Below are positions 9,828 through 18,845 of a stretch of DNA of 36,125 nt, piece by piece. The stretch comes from Meridianimarinicoccus zhengii. Its GTDB lineage: Bacteria > Pseudomonadota > Alphaproteobacteria > Rhodobacterales > Rhodobacteraceae. Each line of letters begins with the position of its first letter. Position 1 is the stretch's first letter. A program made the position numbers and the translations under genes. The stretch lies in assembly GCF_003254465.1 (NCBI RefSeq), contig NZ_QDFI01000043.1, forward strand, positions 1 to 36,125, written 5' to 3'. The notes under the pieces were generated by a model. It was not told the origin of the DNA, searched no databases, and saw only the letters and a program-made list of their open reading frames with translations.

Positions 9828-11270
9828 ATGTTCACCCTCGCCATTGTCGGCCGCCCCAACGTGGGCAAGTCCACGCTGTTCAACCGCCTCGTCGGGCGGC
9901 GGCTTGCGCTGGTCGATGACCAGCCCGGCGTGACCCGCGACCTGCGCGAAGGCGAGGCGAAGCTGGCCGACCTGCGCTTTACCGTCATCGACACCGCGGG
10001 TCTGGAAGACGTGACCGACGACAGCCTGCAAGGCCGGATGCGGCGCCTGACCGAGCGCGCGGTGGACATGGCCGATGTGTGCCTGTTCGTCGTGGACGCG
10101 CGCACGGGAGTCACGCCGACGGACGAGGTGTTTGCCGACATCCTGCGCCGCCGCGCCGCGCGCGTGATCCTGGCCGCGAACAAGGCCGAGGGCAACGCCG
10201 CCGAAGCCGGGGTGCTGGAGGCGTATGGGCTGGGCCTTGGCGAACCGTTGCGCCTGTCCGCCGAACATGGCGAGGGTATGGGCGACCTGATGGCCGTCCT
10301 GCGCCCAGTCGCCGAGGAGTTCGAAGAGCGCGCACGCGCCGATGCCCCCGCGACCGAACTGGCGGTCGAGGATGGCGAGATCGCCGAGGACGCGCCCGAC
10401 AAGCCCTTGCAGATCGCCATTGTCGGTCGGCCCAACGCGGGCAAGTCAACGCTCATCAACGCCCTTCTGGGCGAAGACCGGATGCTGACCGGCCCCGAGG
10501 CCGGGATCACCCGCGACAGCATTTCCGTCACCATGGACTGGGACGGCCGCCCGGTGCGCGCCTTCGACACGGCGGGGATGCGCAAGAAGGCCAAGGTGCA
10601 GGACAAGCTCGAAAAGCTGTCGGTGTCCGACGGGCTGCGCGCGGTCAAGTTCGCCGAGGTCGTGGTTGTGCTGCTCGACGCCGCGATCCCGTTCGAGCAG
10701 CAGGACCTGCGCATCGCCGATCTGGCCGAGCGGGAGGGGCGCGCGGTCGTGATCGCGGTCAACAAATGGGATATGGAGGACGACCGGCAGGCCCGGCTGG
10801 CCGAACTGAAGGAAGAATTCGCGCGCCTGTTGCCGCAACTGTCCGGTGCGCCGCTGGTGACGGTGTCGGCCAAGACGGGAAGGGGACTCGACCGGTTGCG
10901 GGCCGCGGTGCTGAAAGCACACGAGGTGTGGAACCGGCGCATCACCACCGCCAAGCTGAACCAGTGGCTGTCCGGCATGCTGGAGGCGCACCCGCCGCCT
11001 GCGCCAGCAGGCCGCCGGATCAAGCTGCGCTACATGACGCAGGTGAAGACGCGCCCGCCGGGGTTCGTGGTGATGTGCTCCGCACCCGACAAGCTGAACG
11101 ACAGCTACAAGCGGTATCTCGTCAACGGCTTGCGGGCCGATTTCGACATGCCGGGCACGCCGATCCGGCTGACCTTCCGCGGGCAGGGGGACCAGAACCC
11201 CTACAAGGACCGCAAGAAGGCCGGGCCGTCGCGGCTGCGCAAGCATCTCGAAGGGCGCCGGCCCGATTGA
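9828..11270 (+). CDS. der: Ribosome biogenesis GTPase Der (EngA)
   Basis: This 480-residue protein has two GTPase domains in tandem, the hallmark of Der. The first P-loop is GRPNVGKS (residues 8-15) and the second GRPNAGKS (200-207). Each has a DTAG switch motif (VIDTAGLED and AFDTAGMRK) and a base-recognition motif (AANKAEG and AVNKWDME). The C-terminal KH-like domain covers about the last 110 residues and ends in the basic tail [16 protein letters not shown]. Der acts in the cytoplasm in maturation of the 50S subunit. The length is normal for alphaproteobacteria. The ATG start gives the usual MFTLAIVG opening. It is the last gene of the run with bamB and is followed by a stem-loop before a convergent gene. 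Confidence 0.97.
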   Translation: MFTLAIVGRPNVGKSTLFNRLVGRRLALVDDQPGVTRDLREGEAKLADLRFTVIDTAGLEDVTDDSLQGRMRRLTERAVDMADVCLFVVDARTGVTPTDEVFADILRRRAARVILAANKAEGNAAEAGVLEAYGLGLGEPLRLSAEHGEGMGDLMAVLRPVAEEFEERARADAPATELAVEDGEIAEDAPDKPLQIAIVGRPNAGKSTLINALLGEDRMLTGPEAGITRDSISVTMDWDGRPVRAFDTAGMRKKAKVQDKLEKLSVSDGLRAVKFAEVVVVLLDAAIPFEQQDLRIADLAEREGRAVVIAVNKWDMEDDRQARLAELKEEFARLLPQLSGAPLVTVSAKTGRGLDRLRAAVLKAHEVWNRRITTAKLNQWLSGMLEAHPPPAPAGRRIKLRYMTQVKTRPPGFVVMCSAPDKLNDSYKRYLVNGLRADFDMPGTPIRLTFRGQGDQNPYKDRKKAGPSRLRKHLEGRRPD

Positions 11271-11278
11271 CGGCAAAC

Positions 11279-11302
11279 GGCGCGAGGGTTTCCCCCCGCG
11301 CC
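11279..11302. terminator. Stem-loop between convergent der and the phosphodiesterase gene
   Basis: GGCGCG and CGCGCC arms enclose a second GGG/CCC pairing around a TTT loop. It lies 9 bases after the der stop and 27 bases from the end of the convergent gene, so it could serve both. There is no T-tract, which weakens the case for intrinsic termination. Confidence 0.45.
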
Positions 11303-11328
11303 GGTCGCTCAACATCCATTGGCGTGGA

Positions 11329-12549
11329 TCAGTCGAGACCCATGCAGCTTGCGTAGTAGCTCACCGTGGCGGGCCAGTCCGAGAACACGCCCACGACGCC
11401 CACGTCCTGCGCCAGCACGTGCAGCAGGTTCAGCGCGTCGGCTTCGCTATCGGTAATGTCGTTGATCGACTGGTAATACCAGCCGCCACCCGTCGTCAGC
11501 GGGCCAGAGCGTTCCAGCGTCCACGCGACAAGGTTCAGACCGGCCGCCTGCGCTTCTTCGGTGTAGACGCTGGGCACGATTTCGCCGTCCCGTGCCGTGA
11601 CCATCATCCACAGCGGCGGGGCGATGTAGTTCACGCCCATATCCGCCAATTCCTGCATCGTGGGCTTGAAGGTCGACGCGTCCATCGGGTCGATCGGGCC
11701 CTCGTCCTCGTCCGACGCCTCGTAGCGGTCGTCGAGATAGACCGCCTGCGCGCCGAATTCCGGTTCGTTCTCGATCCAGTAGATCACGTCCGACAGGTCG
11801 AAGGACTGCAGGAACACGTCCGACGCGGGCACGCCTGCGGCCTTGTATTCGTCCACCAGCTTTTGCGCGTAGTCTTCCTGGCTGAAGCCGTTGAACGGCA
11901 TGTCGACCGATGCGGATTTCAGTTCCGGCGTGAACTTGACGCCAAGGTCCTTGAACATCTCGACGAATTCGGCGTGGGTCAGGATCGTCGGGGTTTCAGC
12001 GGAATAGAGGTCGGTGCGGAAGGGCGCCGTGCCGTCGAGGTAGTCTTCAACCGTTGTCGCCGCGGTGTTGGCCGCGTCCATCTTGGGCGTCAGCGTGCGG
12101 AACTCGGCCAGCGTCAGCTCGGATGTGCGGCACTCGGCGGCTGCCTGTGTATCACCCGATGCCGGTGTGAACGGCGTGACACAGGTGGAGGCAAGCTCGG
12201 TCGCAAGGATGTTCGTCGTTGTGTGCAGGTCGTTCTGCGCGTGGCGGCAGACCAGTTCGAGATCCTCGGTGAAGGTCACGTCGCATTCCTGGATGCCTGC
12301 GCCCATGCGATGGGCGGCCATGTAGGCTTCGGCGGTATGCTCTGGGAACATCAGCGGCGCGCCGCGATGGGCGATGGAGAAATCGGTCCGACGCACGGGC
12401 TGGTCGGCGCAGGCGGCCAGTTGATCCTTCAGCGCGCCGTCCTCCAGCAGGTCGATGAGGAAGGCGGGGCGCGGGCCGACCGTTACGGTGTCGGCAAGCA
12501 CGGGCGCGGCCATGGCGGCAAGGGCGAGGGCGGAAATCATGCAACGCAT
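11329..12549 (-). CDS. Secreted glycerophosphodiester phosphodiesterase (GlpQ-like)
   Basis: This 406-residue enzyme has a signal peptide (residues 1-19, cleavage after PVLA) and so acts in the periplasm or outside the cell. It would hydrolyse glycerophosphodiesters from phospholipid turnover to glycerol-3-phosphate and an alcohol. The catalytic core is visible: HRGAP at 61-65, [13 protein letters not shown] with E88 and D90 as metal ligands, and H103 in CRHAQND. Later blocks [14 protein letters not shown] and LVAWTLE also match the GDPD barrel. Cysteines such as C101, C122 and C139 may form disulfides, as expected for a periplasmic protein. It is convergent with der and downstream of serS. 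The family is clear; the preferred substrate is not shown. Confidence 0.9.
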   Translation of the reverse strand: MRCMISALALAAMAAPVLADTVTVGPRPAFLIDLLEDGALKDQLAACADQPVRRTDFSIAHRGAPLMFPEHTAEAYMAAHRMGAGIQECDVTFTEDLELVCRHAQNDLHTTTNILATELASTCVTPFTPASGDTQAAAECRTSELTLAEFRTLTPKMDAANTAATTVEDYLDGTAPFRTDLYSAETPTILTHAEFVEMFKDLGVKFTPELKSASVDMPFNGFSQEDYAQKLVDEYKAAGVPASDVFLQSFDLSDVIYWIENEPEFGAQAVYLDDRYEASDEDEGPIDPMDASTFKPTMQELADMGVNYIAPPLWMMVTARDGEIVPSVYTEEAQAAGLNLVAWTLERSGPLTTGGGWYYQSINDITDSEADALNLLHVLAQDVGVVGVFSDWPATVSYYASCMGLD

Positions 12550-12605
12550 CGTGGACTCCTGTCAGATGTGGCAGGAGATGGCGCGCGCAATGTAACGCCG
12601 AGTTG

Positions 12606-12626
12606 ACGGGGCCGTGACGGCCCCGT
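12606..12626 (-). terminator. Stem-loop after serS
   Basis: A perfect 9-base stem, ACGGGGCCG with CGGCCCCGT around a TGA loop, starts 10 bases beyond the serS stop codon. No T-run follows on the minus strand. It separates serS from the phosphodiesterase gene on the same strand and may terminate transcription or protect the serS mRNA end. Confidence 0.55.
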
Positions 12627-12636
12627 GAAGTTTCGA

Positions 12637-13929
12637 TCAGGCCAGTTGGCCGTCCGCGGAAATCACCGTCTTTCCGGCCAGATACGGGTGGAGCGCGGTG
12701 GGGATCGCGACGCTGCCATCGGCCTGCTGGCCGTTTTCGAGCACCGCGATCAGGGTCCGCCCGACCGCCAGCCCGGAGCCGTTAAGTGTATGGACGAACT
12801 CGGGTTTTCCGCCACCCTCGGGGCGGAAGCGGGCATTCATGCGGCGGGCCTGGAAATCGCCGCAGTTGGAGACGGAACTGATCTCGCGGTAGGCGTTCTG
12901 GCCGGGCAGCCAGACCTCGATATCGTGGGTGCGGGTGGCGCCGAAACCGGTGTCGCCGGCGCACAGCACCATGGTGCGGTAGGGCAGATCGAGCCGTCGC
13001 AGGATATCCTCGGCGATGTCGGTCATCCGCGCCTGTTCGCTAACCGATTGATCGGGATGGGTAATCGACACCATCTCGACCTTTTCGAACTGGTGCTGGC
13101 GGAGCATCCCGCGGGTGTCGCGGCCTGCCGATCCGGCTTCGGAGCGGAAGCACTGGGTGTGCGCGACATAGCGGCGCGGGAGATAATTTTCCTCTATGAT
13201 CAGACCGTTGACGATGTTCGTCAATGTCACCTCTGCGGTGGGGACGAGCCACCAGCCTTCGCGGGTCTGGTAGCTGTCTTCGCCGAATTTGGGCAGTTGG
13301 CCGGTGCCATAAAGCATGTCTTCGAGCACGAGGACCGGGGTCCATGTTTCGGTCAAGCCATTTATATCAATGTGTGTATCCAGCATGAACTGGGCCAGTG
13401 CGCGGTGCAGGCGAGCGACGGCACCGGACAGCACGACGAAGCGCGCGCCGGAGAGTTTGGCGGCGACCTCGAAATCCATTCCGGGCTCTACGGCCTTGAT
13501 TTCAAAGTGTTCCTTTGGCTGGAAATCGAAGTCGCGCGGGGTGCCCCAGCGGCGGAGTTCGACATTGGCGGACTCGTCGGGGCCGTCGGGGACATTCGCC
13601 GACAGTATATTCGGCAGCGTCATCAAGAGGTTACGGAGCGCTTCGTCGGCCTCTTTCGCCTCGGCCTCCAGGTCCGCGATCTCGGCCTTCTTGGTTGACA
13701 CGAGATCCCTAAGCCTTTGGAATTCTTCGTCATTCCCGGCGGCCTTGGCGGCGCCGACCTGTTTGGAGGCGGCGTTGCGGTCGGCGAGTGCCGCCTCGGC
13801 CGCCGAGATCGCGTTGCGGCGGGTGGTGTCGAGGTCAAGTACCTGATCGGAAAAGCCTTTCAGGCCCCGGCGTGCCATGGCTACGTCGAAGCCGGCGGGG
13901 TCGTCGCGGATCAGGCGGATGTCGTGCAT
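12637..13929 (-). CDS. serS: Serine--tRNA ligase
   Basis: This 430-residue class II synthetase charges tRNA-Ser (and tRNA-Sec where present) with serine. The N-terminal region, about residues 30-105, is the long antiparallel coiled coil that holds the tRNA variable arm. The catalytic part shows the serine-binding TAE at 231-233, motif 2 at [14 protein letters not shown] (261-274), and motif 3 with [18 protein letters not shown] near 387-404. Length and start ([11 protein letters not shown]) are standard. It stands alone, with 170 bp upstream that carries an unusual repeat of CATATG and GANTC sites. A stem-loop follows the stop codon. Confidence 0.98.
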   Translation of the reverse strand: MHDIRLIRDDPAGFDVAMARRGLKGFSDQVLDLDTTRRNAISAAEAALADRNAASKQVGAAKAAGNDEEFQRLRDLVSTKKAEIADLEAEAKEADEALRNLLMTLPNILSANVPDGPDESANVELRRWGTPRDFDFQPKEHFEIKAVEPGMDFEVAAKLSGARFVVLSGAVARLHRALAQFMLDTHIDINGLTETWTPVLVLEDMLYGTGQLPKFGEDSYQTREGWWLVPTAEVTLTNIVNGLIIEENYLPRRYVAHTQCFRSEAGSAGRDTRGMLRQHQFEKVEMVSITHPDQSVSEQARMTDIAEDILRRLDLPYRTMVLCAGDTGFGATRTHDIEVWLPGQNAYREISSVSNCGDFQARRMNARFRPEGGGKPEFVHTLNGSGLAVGRTLIAVLENGQQADGSVAIPTALHPYLAGKTVISADGQLA

Positions 13930-14001
13930 GGAGGGTCCCTCTGGTCCAAGGCGTGGCGTTGGGCGGGGTTATGGCCGATCGGGGCGGGCGGGAAAAGGCC
14001 G

Positions 14002-14053
14002 GAATCGGCGTGTCGGAATCCCATATGAATCGCATATGACTTTCATATGACTC
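14002..14053. promoter_or_regulatory. Cluster of GANTC sites and 11-bp CATATG repeats upstream of serS
   Basis: Three CATATG hexamers start at 14022, 14033 and 14044, exactly 11 bp apart. The repeat units are CATATGAATCG, CATATGACTTT and CATATGACTCC. The same stretch holds four GANTC sites: GAATC at 14002, 14016 and 14027, and GACTC at 14049. GANTC is the target of the alphaproteobacterial cell-cycle methylase CcrM. The block lies 73-124 bases upstream of serS and 47-98 bases past the pentapeptide gene stop. The sequence pattern is seen directly; a regulatory role is inferred. Confidence 0.5.
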
Positions 14054-14099
14054 CTTTCCCCGCAGGCGGCTTACGCGCCCCGCACCGCCGCCGCGCGGA

Positions 14100-15764
14100 T
14101 CAGTCGGGCGGCACATACCCGATGGCGCGCTGATGGGCGCGCCATGCGGTGCGAAAATCGGGCCAGTTGAGCTTTTCGGTGGACCAGTGGTCCAGCGGCG
14201 GGTCGCCGGCTTTCAGGCCCTCGGGCAGGGCGACGGAGGCATCGCCGAAAGCTTCAGAAAGGAGGCGGGGAAGTATTTCTGCATTTGTCGCGGCGTCAGC
14301 AAGGTTCACATTTTTTAGGCCCGAACCCCGCAGAGTAACCGGTGTCAAGTCTGTTGTTTGGGATAGATGGACGTCGAGAAGCCAAACTCCTTGCATGTGC
14401 GACTGGGCGAGGGAGGACCCCTCCATGTGCGCTTTACCGAGGATCGCTCCTTCTAACCGAGCGTTGATGAAGGGTACCCGCTCCAGTTGAGCTTGGACAA
14501 AGCTAGCGCGGACCAAAGACGCTGTGCCGAAAAGTGTGCCGTTCAGATGCGCCCGGTCGAAGACTGCTCCGTCAAATTGCGTCTCGAATGAGTTCGCTCC
14601 TTCAAGGTGCGACTCGTCAAACCGCGCATTCCCTAGATTGAGCTTTGATAGGTCGGCCACTTGCAGGTTCACCTTGCGCAGGTCGAGCCGGTAGGTGTGG
14701 GTGCCGTCGTCTTTCGGGGTTTGTTCCAGCGCGATCTGGGCGGGGCTTCGGCGGCCGATCACGGTGATCGCGGCCTGAATGTCTGCACGCGGCGGATGGT
14801 CAGAGCGAAGGATTTTGAGCCAATTTTCAAGGCGAATTGTCCATTGCTCCTCTTCCTCGAAGTGTTTCGAAAAGTCGTCCTTGTTTGGAAAAACGGCTAA
14901 GACTGGCCATGGGCCGAGATCGTGGCGGCGGGCGTCGCGCGCGGGGGCGTTTTCGCGCAGGTAGGCGCAGAGGATCTCCATCACGCGGATATGGTCGCGG
15001 GGGCTGTCCTGCGCGATGCGTTCGAGCGCGTAGATAGCGCCGAGCCGTACCTCGATGTTGGGGAGGGTCTCTGTAAAGACCTGCCAATCCTCTGTTTCAA
15101 GCAGCGACTGGTTCCGTTCAAGCTGAACCGGGTGGCCGAGCCACTCGATCTCGTTGCGCTCTTCGTACTCCGAGTCTGTGCCGGGCGGCGGGGTGAAAGA
15201 AATTGTTATCGGCCGACCCAAGCGACTTACCTCCTTCTGCGCGCCCAGCCCCTCCACCGCCTTGTTGATGAGGTCGGTGGTCAGGTTCTCCTCGGCGGTG
15301 CGGGTCTGGCGTTCGTTTGTCCAGACCTTCACCAGTTGGAAGGGAATCGTCGCGAATATGGTCAGCGCACCGGCCAGCGCTGCGAAGGCATAGGCGAGGC
15401 TGCGGATGTCGTCGGTGGCGGTGGGGGCGCCGTCGCGGGCGGCGTCGATGCCGGTGTCGAGCAGGTCGAGCACCCCGCCGATCAGGCCGGGGAGTTTCCA
15501 AAGATAGGCGAGAAAGGCCCAGGCGATGGCGATGGCAGCGATGGGGAGAAACAGACGCAGGTAATAGGCCGACATGAACCCTGAGAACCGCCCGCCAAGC
15601 GTTCGAGAGGCGCGCGCGAGCCATTTGCGGCGCACTCTCGTCCAGAGCAGCGAAGCGAGGGCTGCAATTGCGGCGCAGGTGACCGCCGTGATGAACCAGC
15701 CGGTGGGCGTGGCGGGCAACGCCCGTGCGAGGGCCGCTGCTGCGGTGTCCATGATCTCACGCAC
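14100..15764 (-). CDS. Membrane protein with pentapeptide repeats
   Basis: This 554-residue protein has three predicted transmembrane helices at about 22-41, 70-89 and 122-142, then a mixed cytoplasmic domain, then a run of pentapeptide repeats (A[D/N]LXX type) in roughly the last third. Examples are VADLSKLNLGNARFDESHLE and GTASLVRASFVQAQLERVPF. Such repeats fold into a right-handed beta-helix. The biochemical role of this membrane group is unknown. A block with RLGAIYALERIAQDS before the repeats is common in these proteins. The GTG at 15764 has AGGACAGG upstream; an ATG at 15752 (four residues later) is an alternative. GC content is lower than in neighbours: I count 63 G/C in bases 14281-14400. 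This suggests later acquisition or relaxed selection. Confidence 0.75.
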   Translation of the reverse strand: MREIMDTAAAALARALPATPTGWFITAVTCAAIAALASLLWTRVRRKWLARASRTLGGRFSGFMSAYYLRLFLPIAAIAIAWAFLAYLWKLPGLIGGVLDLLDTGIDAARDGAPTATDDIRSLAYAFAALAGALTIFATIPFQLVKVWTNERQTRTAEENLTTDLINKAVEGLGAQKEVSRLGRPITISFTPPPGTDSEYEERNEIEWLGHPVQLERNQSLLETEDWQVFTETLPNIEVRLGAIYALERIAQDSPRDHIRVMEILCAYLRENAPARDARRHDLGPWPVLAVFPNKDDFSKHFEEEEQWTIRLENWLKILRSDHPPRADIQAAITVIGRRSPAQIALEQTPKDDGTHTYRLDLRKVNLQVADLSKLNLGNARFDESHLEGANSFETQFDGAVFDRAHLNGTLFGTASLVRASFVQAQLERVPFINARLEGAILGKAHMEGSSLAQSHMQGVWLLDVHLSQTTDLTPVTLRGSGLKNVNLADAATNAEILPRLLSEAFGDASVALPEGLKAGDPPLDHWSTEKLNWPDFRTAWRAHQRAIGYVPPD

Positions 15765-15923
15765 GTGGGCCTGTCCTGTCGTTCACCTGCCGGTGACCGT
15801 AGCGGTGGCGTGTTGGCGGCTCAAGGCGCGCGGTGGCGGCCTCCCCGAAAGGGAAACGACCGGCACCCTGTCGGGGATGCCGGTCGCCGGTTGTGCTGGC
15901 ATGGCCCCGGACGGGCCGACGGG

Positions 15924-16580
15924 TCAGCCGCGACGGCGACGGACCCAGCCGAGCGCGCCGAGGGCGGCAAGCGACAGGGGCAGGGCCGCGGGCACGGGCA
16001 CGGGTGCGACCACGAGCGAGTCGATGCCGCCCGATCCGGTGAAGGTGATGAAGAACGATTCGCCCACGTCGATGCGCGACGACTTGAACGTGGCGATGCC
16101 CGTGTCGCTGTCGTTCGGCAGGTCGATCACGCCAAGCACGGTCACCCCGTCCGTGTCGAAGGCCGTGATCGGCTGTTCGTCCACCCCGGAGAACCCGGTG
16201 AGGAAGAAGGACGGGCCGGAGGTGAGCCGGAACTCGATCGTCCCGCCGCCGGCGAAGTCGTTCGGCGTGGCACCGGAGGTGCTTTGGAGGATCATCACGT
16301 TGCCGCCGACGCCGTTTTCGCCCTGCACCGCGGGCACAAGGTCTTCGTCGCCGTTGCAGTTGGCGGTGTAGCCGACACAGGTCGTGTCGAAGATCGCCGG
16401 GCCGAGGCTGCCACCGGTGAAGAACAGGTCGAAGGTGTAGCCGTCCTCGGAGAAGGAGGGCAGCGCGATCGTCTGGCTCGCCGAAGCGTCGAGCGCGTCG
16501 AAATCGAGGACCGCGGCGAACGCGCCGACCGGTGCGAGCAGGGCGGCACCGATCAATGTGGAGCGGAGGAGATGTCGCAT
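15924..16580 (-). CDS. VPLPA-CTERM exported surface protein
   Basis: This is a 218-residue secreted protein. The signal peptide MRHLLRSTLIGAALLAPVG ends near A22-A23. The mature part is acidic and rich in beta structure, with DGVTVLGVIDLPNDSDTGI and similar stretches. The C-terminus is a VPLPA-CTERM sorting signal: a VPVPAALP motif, a hydrophobic helix LSLAALGALGW, and a basic tail RRRRG. In Rhodobacterales this signal is handled by an exosortase-type transpeptidase, linked to exopolysaccharide-associated surface display. No exosortase is in the window. The ATG at 16580 is chosen because it opens the signal peptide directly and has AAAGG upstream; a TTG at 16598 would add six residues before it. 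The function of the mature domain is not recognised. Confidence 0.82.
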   Translation of the reverse strand: MRHLLRSTLIGAALLAPVGAFAAVLDFDALDASASQTIALPSFSEDGYTFDLFFTGGSLGPAIFDTTCVGYTANCNGDEDLVPAVQGENGVGGNVMILQSTSGATPNDFAGGGTIEFRLTSGPSFFLTGFSGVDEQPITAFDTDGVTVLGVIDLPNDSDTGIATFKSSRIDVGESFFITFTGSGGIDSLVVAPVPVPAALPLSLAALGALGWVRRRRG

Positions 16581-16901
16581 CGTGAAATACCTTTGCAAGG
16601 CAAACTGTGGAAGGGTCTGCGTGAATTTGATTAACCTCGGGACTGGTCCGGGCCAAAAGCTTTCGCTGCAAAATGGTTAAGAAAACGCGGGCGCGCCCGT
16701 TAAGATTGTGTACTTCTCGGATGGGTTGAAAAGTTTGCGCAAAAAATAGGCTTTCCCTTGGTTCAGGCGAGCGCGGCTTGCGGGATCGCAAGTCACGGCT
16801 GTGCCGTTCGGGCGAGATTCGCGGGATCGGCGGGATGGCGCCGGGGCTGGCGGGGGCCTGCGGGATGGGCTAGGTCCCGCGGCAGACAGGGGGAGCGAGC
16901 C
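16581..16901. promoter_or_regulatory. Divergent intergenic region with TTAA boxes and palindromes
   Basis: This 321-bp stretch between the VPLPA-CTERM gene and yciB has no credible ORF. It is locally AT-rich between 16621 and 16760. It holds TTAACC near 16630, the element TTAACCAT on the minus strand (16673-16680), GTTAAGA direct repeats at 16676 and 16699, a 12-bp palindrome CGGGCGCGCCCG at 16688-16699, and TTTGCGCAAA at 16734-16743. It probably carries promoters for both genes. TTAACC-type boxes recall CtrA half-sites, but no full TTAA-N7-TTAA site is present. Confidence 0.4.
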
Positions 16902-17507
16902 ATGACCGAGACGCGCAACGCGGTGTTGAAACAGGTGCTGGAACTGGGGCCGGTGCTGGCCTTCGTGGCCGGATACATCTGGCTGCGCGAGGAGGTCGTG
17001 ACCCTGGGCGGGCGCGACTATGAAGGGTTCGTGATCATCACGGCGGCGTTCATCCCCGTGCTGCTGGCGTCGAACGCGGCGCTGTGGAAGCTGACGGGGC
17101 GGGTGTCGCGCATCCAGATCATGACGCTGGTGATGGTGGTGGTGTTCGGGGGGCTCACAGTGTGGCTCAACGACGAGCGGTTCTTCAAGATGAAGTCGAC
17201 GATCGTGTTCGGCATCTTCTCGGGGCTGTTGTGGATCGGGATCGCGCGGGGGCAGTCGTGGCTGGAATTCGTGCTCGATGGCGCGGTGCCGCTGACCCAT
17301 GCGGGCTGGATGGCGCTGACGCGGCGGCTGGCGGTGTTCCTTGCACTGATGGCGGGGGCGAACGAGGTGATCTGGCGCAGCTTCTCGACGGATGTCTATG
17401 TCGCGTGGGACACATTCGGGCAGATGGCGGCGATGTTCGCCTTCTTCATCGCACAGTCGGGGCTGATGAAGCGCCACTGGGTGGACGACGAGACGCCCGC
17501 CGGGTGA
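16902..17507 (+). CDS. yciB: Inner membrane-spanning protein YciB (septation protein A family)
   Basis: This 201-residue protein has five hydrophobic helices and little else. It matches YciB/IspZ by length and by conserved stretches: LELGPVLAFVAGY near the start, GGLTVWLNDERFFKMKSTIVF in the centre (with the family motif of Asp, Phe and Lys residues before the third helix), and NEVIWRSFSTDVYVAWDTF near the end. YciB sits in the inner membrane and has been tied to cell envelope integrity and septation; its molecular activity is not known. The ATG at 16902 is preceded by a GGGGGAGCGAG purine-rich site. Longer in-frame starts upstream lack similarity. It is convergent with hemE. Confidence 0.92.
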   Translation: MTETRNAVLKQVLELGPVLAFVAGYIWLREEVVTLGGRDYEGFVIITAAFIPVLLASNAALWKLTGRVSRIQIMTLVMVVVFGGLTVWLNDERFFKMKSTIVFGIFSGLLWIGIARGQSWLEFVLDGAVPLTHAGWMALTRRLAVFLALMAGANEVIWRSFSTDVYVAWDTFGQMAAMFAFFIAQSGLMKRHWVDDETPAG

Positions 17508-17550
17508 GCGGCGCGCGCGCCCGGTAGGCATCGCTCGCAGCCGCCCGAGC

Positions 17551-17630
17551 GCCGCGCGACCGCGCGGCCAAGCCCAACGGGATGAGACGCGGCGCAGCCG
17601 TGGCGAAGACGGGCGGGAGCCCCCCGGGCT
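17551..17630. terminator. Stem-loops between convergent yciB and hemE
   Basis: GCCGCGC pairs with GCGCGGC around a 4-base loop (17551-17568), and AGCCC pairs with GGGCT around CCC (17618-17630). Both lie in the 182-bp gap between two genes that end towards each other. Neither has a T-tract. In such GC-rich DNA hairpins of this size are common, so the assignment is tentative. Confidence 0.3.
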
Positions 17631-17689
17631 GGCTGGGTCTCGCGGCCCTGACCGGCCTGTCCGCCCGCGCGCGGTTGCCGGGCCGCGGT

Positions 17690-18736
17690 TCAGCCGCCCG
17701 CTTGCCCCTCGCGCAAAGTCTCGACCATCAGGGCCACGTTCTCGGGGTCGGCATCGGGGGTGATCCCGTGGCCGAGGTTGAAGATGTGCGGCCCGCCCGC
17801 GAAAGCCTTGCGGATGCGGCGCACCTCGTCCACCAGCGCCTGTCCGCCCGTGACCATGTGGCCGGGCGCCATGTTGCCCTGCACGCAGCCGTCCTTCTGC
17901 ACGTTGGCGGCGGCCCAGTCGGCGTCCACGGAATTGTCGAGTGCCACGCAATCCGCGCCGGTCGCCGCGTGGAAGCCGATGTAGTGGTCCCCCGCCTCGC
18001 GCGGGAAGGCGATGACGGGGATGCCGGGGTGGCGATCCTTGAGTGCTGCGATGATCTGGCGCGCGGGTTCGAGCGCGTAGTCGCGGAAATCGTCGTCCTT
18101 CAATGATCCGGCCCAGCTGTCGAAGATCTTCACGACCTCGGCGCCCGCGTCGATCTGCGCCGACAGGTATTCGATCGTGGCGTTGGTCAGCCGCCCGATC
18201 AGAGCGTTGAAGAGCGCGCGGTTCTCGGCCTTCAGCGCATGGGCGGGGGCCTGGTCCGGCGTGCCTTGCCCCGCGATCATGTAGGTGGCGACGGTCCATG
18301 GCGCGCCCGCGAAGCCGATCAGCGTCGTCTCTTCGGGCAGCTCGCGGCGTAGGATGCGGATCGTCTCGTATACCGGGGCGAGATGGTCGTGGATGTCGGC
18401 GGCGTGCTTGAGCTTGCCGAAATCGCTGTCGGTGGTGGTGGTGGACAGGCGCGGGCCTTCGCCGGTGACGAACCACAGGTCGGCCCCCAGCGCGTCGGGG
18501 ATCAGGAGGATGTCGGCGAACAGGATCGCGGCGTCGAAGCCGTAGCGGCGGATCGGTTGCAGTGTGACCTCGGCGGCGAGGTCCGGGTTGTAGCACAGCG
18601 ACAGGAAATCCCCGGCCTGCGCGCGCGTTGCCTTGTATTCCGGCAGGTAGCGCCCGGCCTGCCGCATCATCCACACCGGCGGCACGTCGAGCGTTTCGCC
18701 GGCCAGTGCCCGCAGGAGTGTCTTCTGTTCCGCCAT
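17690..18736 (-). CDS. hemE: Uroporphyrinogen decarboxylase
   Basis: This 348-residue enzyme removes four carboxyl groups from uroporphyrinogen III to make coproporphyrinogen III, the entry to heme and bacteriochlorophyll synthesis. The active-site loop [15 protein letters not shown] (20-34) holds R25 and R29, and the essential aspartate is D75 in [14 protein letters not shown]. Conserved blocks [14 protein letters not shown] and [14 protein letters not shown] are present, and the C-terminal [15 protein letters not shown] is typical. Length is normal. GAGGA lies just before the ATG. It is divergent from hemC across 109 bp, an arrangement found in Rhodobacter relatives, and the shared region has a PpsR/CrtJ-like site. 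Confidence 0.98.
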   Translation of the reverse strand: MAEQKTLLRALAGETLDVPPVWMMRQAGRYLPEYKATRAQAGDFLSLCYNPDLAAEVTLQPIRRYGFDAAILFADILLIPDALGADLWFVTGEGPRLSTTTTDSDFGKLKHAADIHDHLAPVYETIRILRRELPEETTLIGFAGAPWTVATYMIAGQGTPDQAPAHALKAENRALFNALIGRLTNATIEYLSAQIDAGAEVVKIFDSWAGSLKDDDFRDYALEPARQIIAALKDRHPGIPVIAFPREAGDHYIGFHAATGADCVALDNSVDADWAAANVQKDGCVQGNMAPGHMVTGGQALVDEVRRIRKAFAGGPHIFNLGHGITPDADPENVALMVETLREGQAGG

Positions 18737-18811
18737 GTCATCCTCGCGCTTGATCTGGGGTTGTGGTCCGACACGGGCGCGGCAATGTCAACGCGTCGCG
18801 CGGTTTCATGT

Positions 18812-18829
18812 TGTCAATCCAAAATGACA
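18812..18829. promoter_or_regulatory. PpsR/CrtJ-like palindrome in the hemE-hemC region
   Basis: TGTCA-N8-TGACA forms a perfect inverted repeat that also satisfies the TGT-N12-ACA consensus of PpsR/CrtJ, the aerobic repressor of photosynthesis and tetrapyrrole genes in purple bacteria. It lies 17 bases before the hemC start and 75 bases before the hemE start. It overlaps TTGTCA, a possible -35 element for hemC, and on the other strand TTGACA. A second TTGACA faces hemE at 18786-18791. The palindrome is seen; the factor is inferred. Confidence 0.5.
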
Positions 18830-18845
18830 GGGCTACGCCGGGGCC

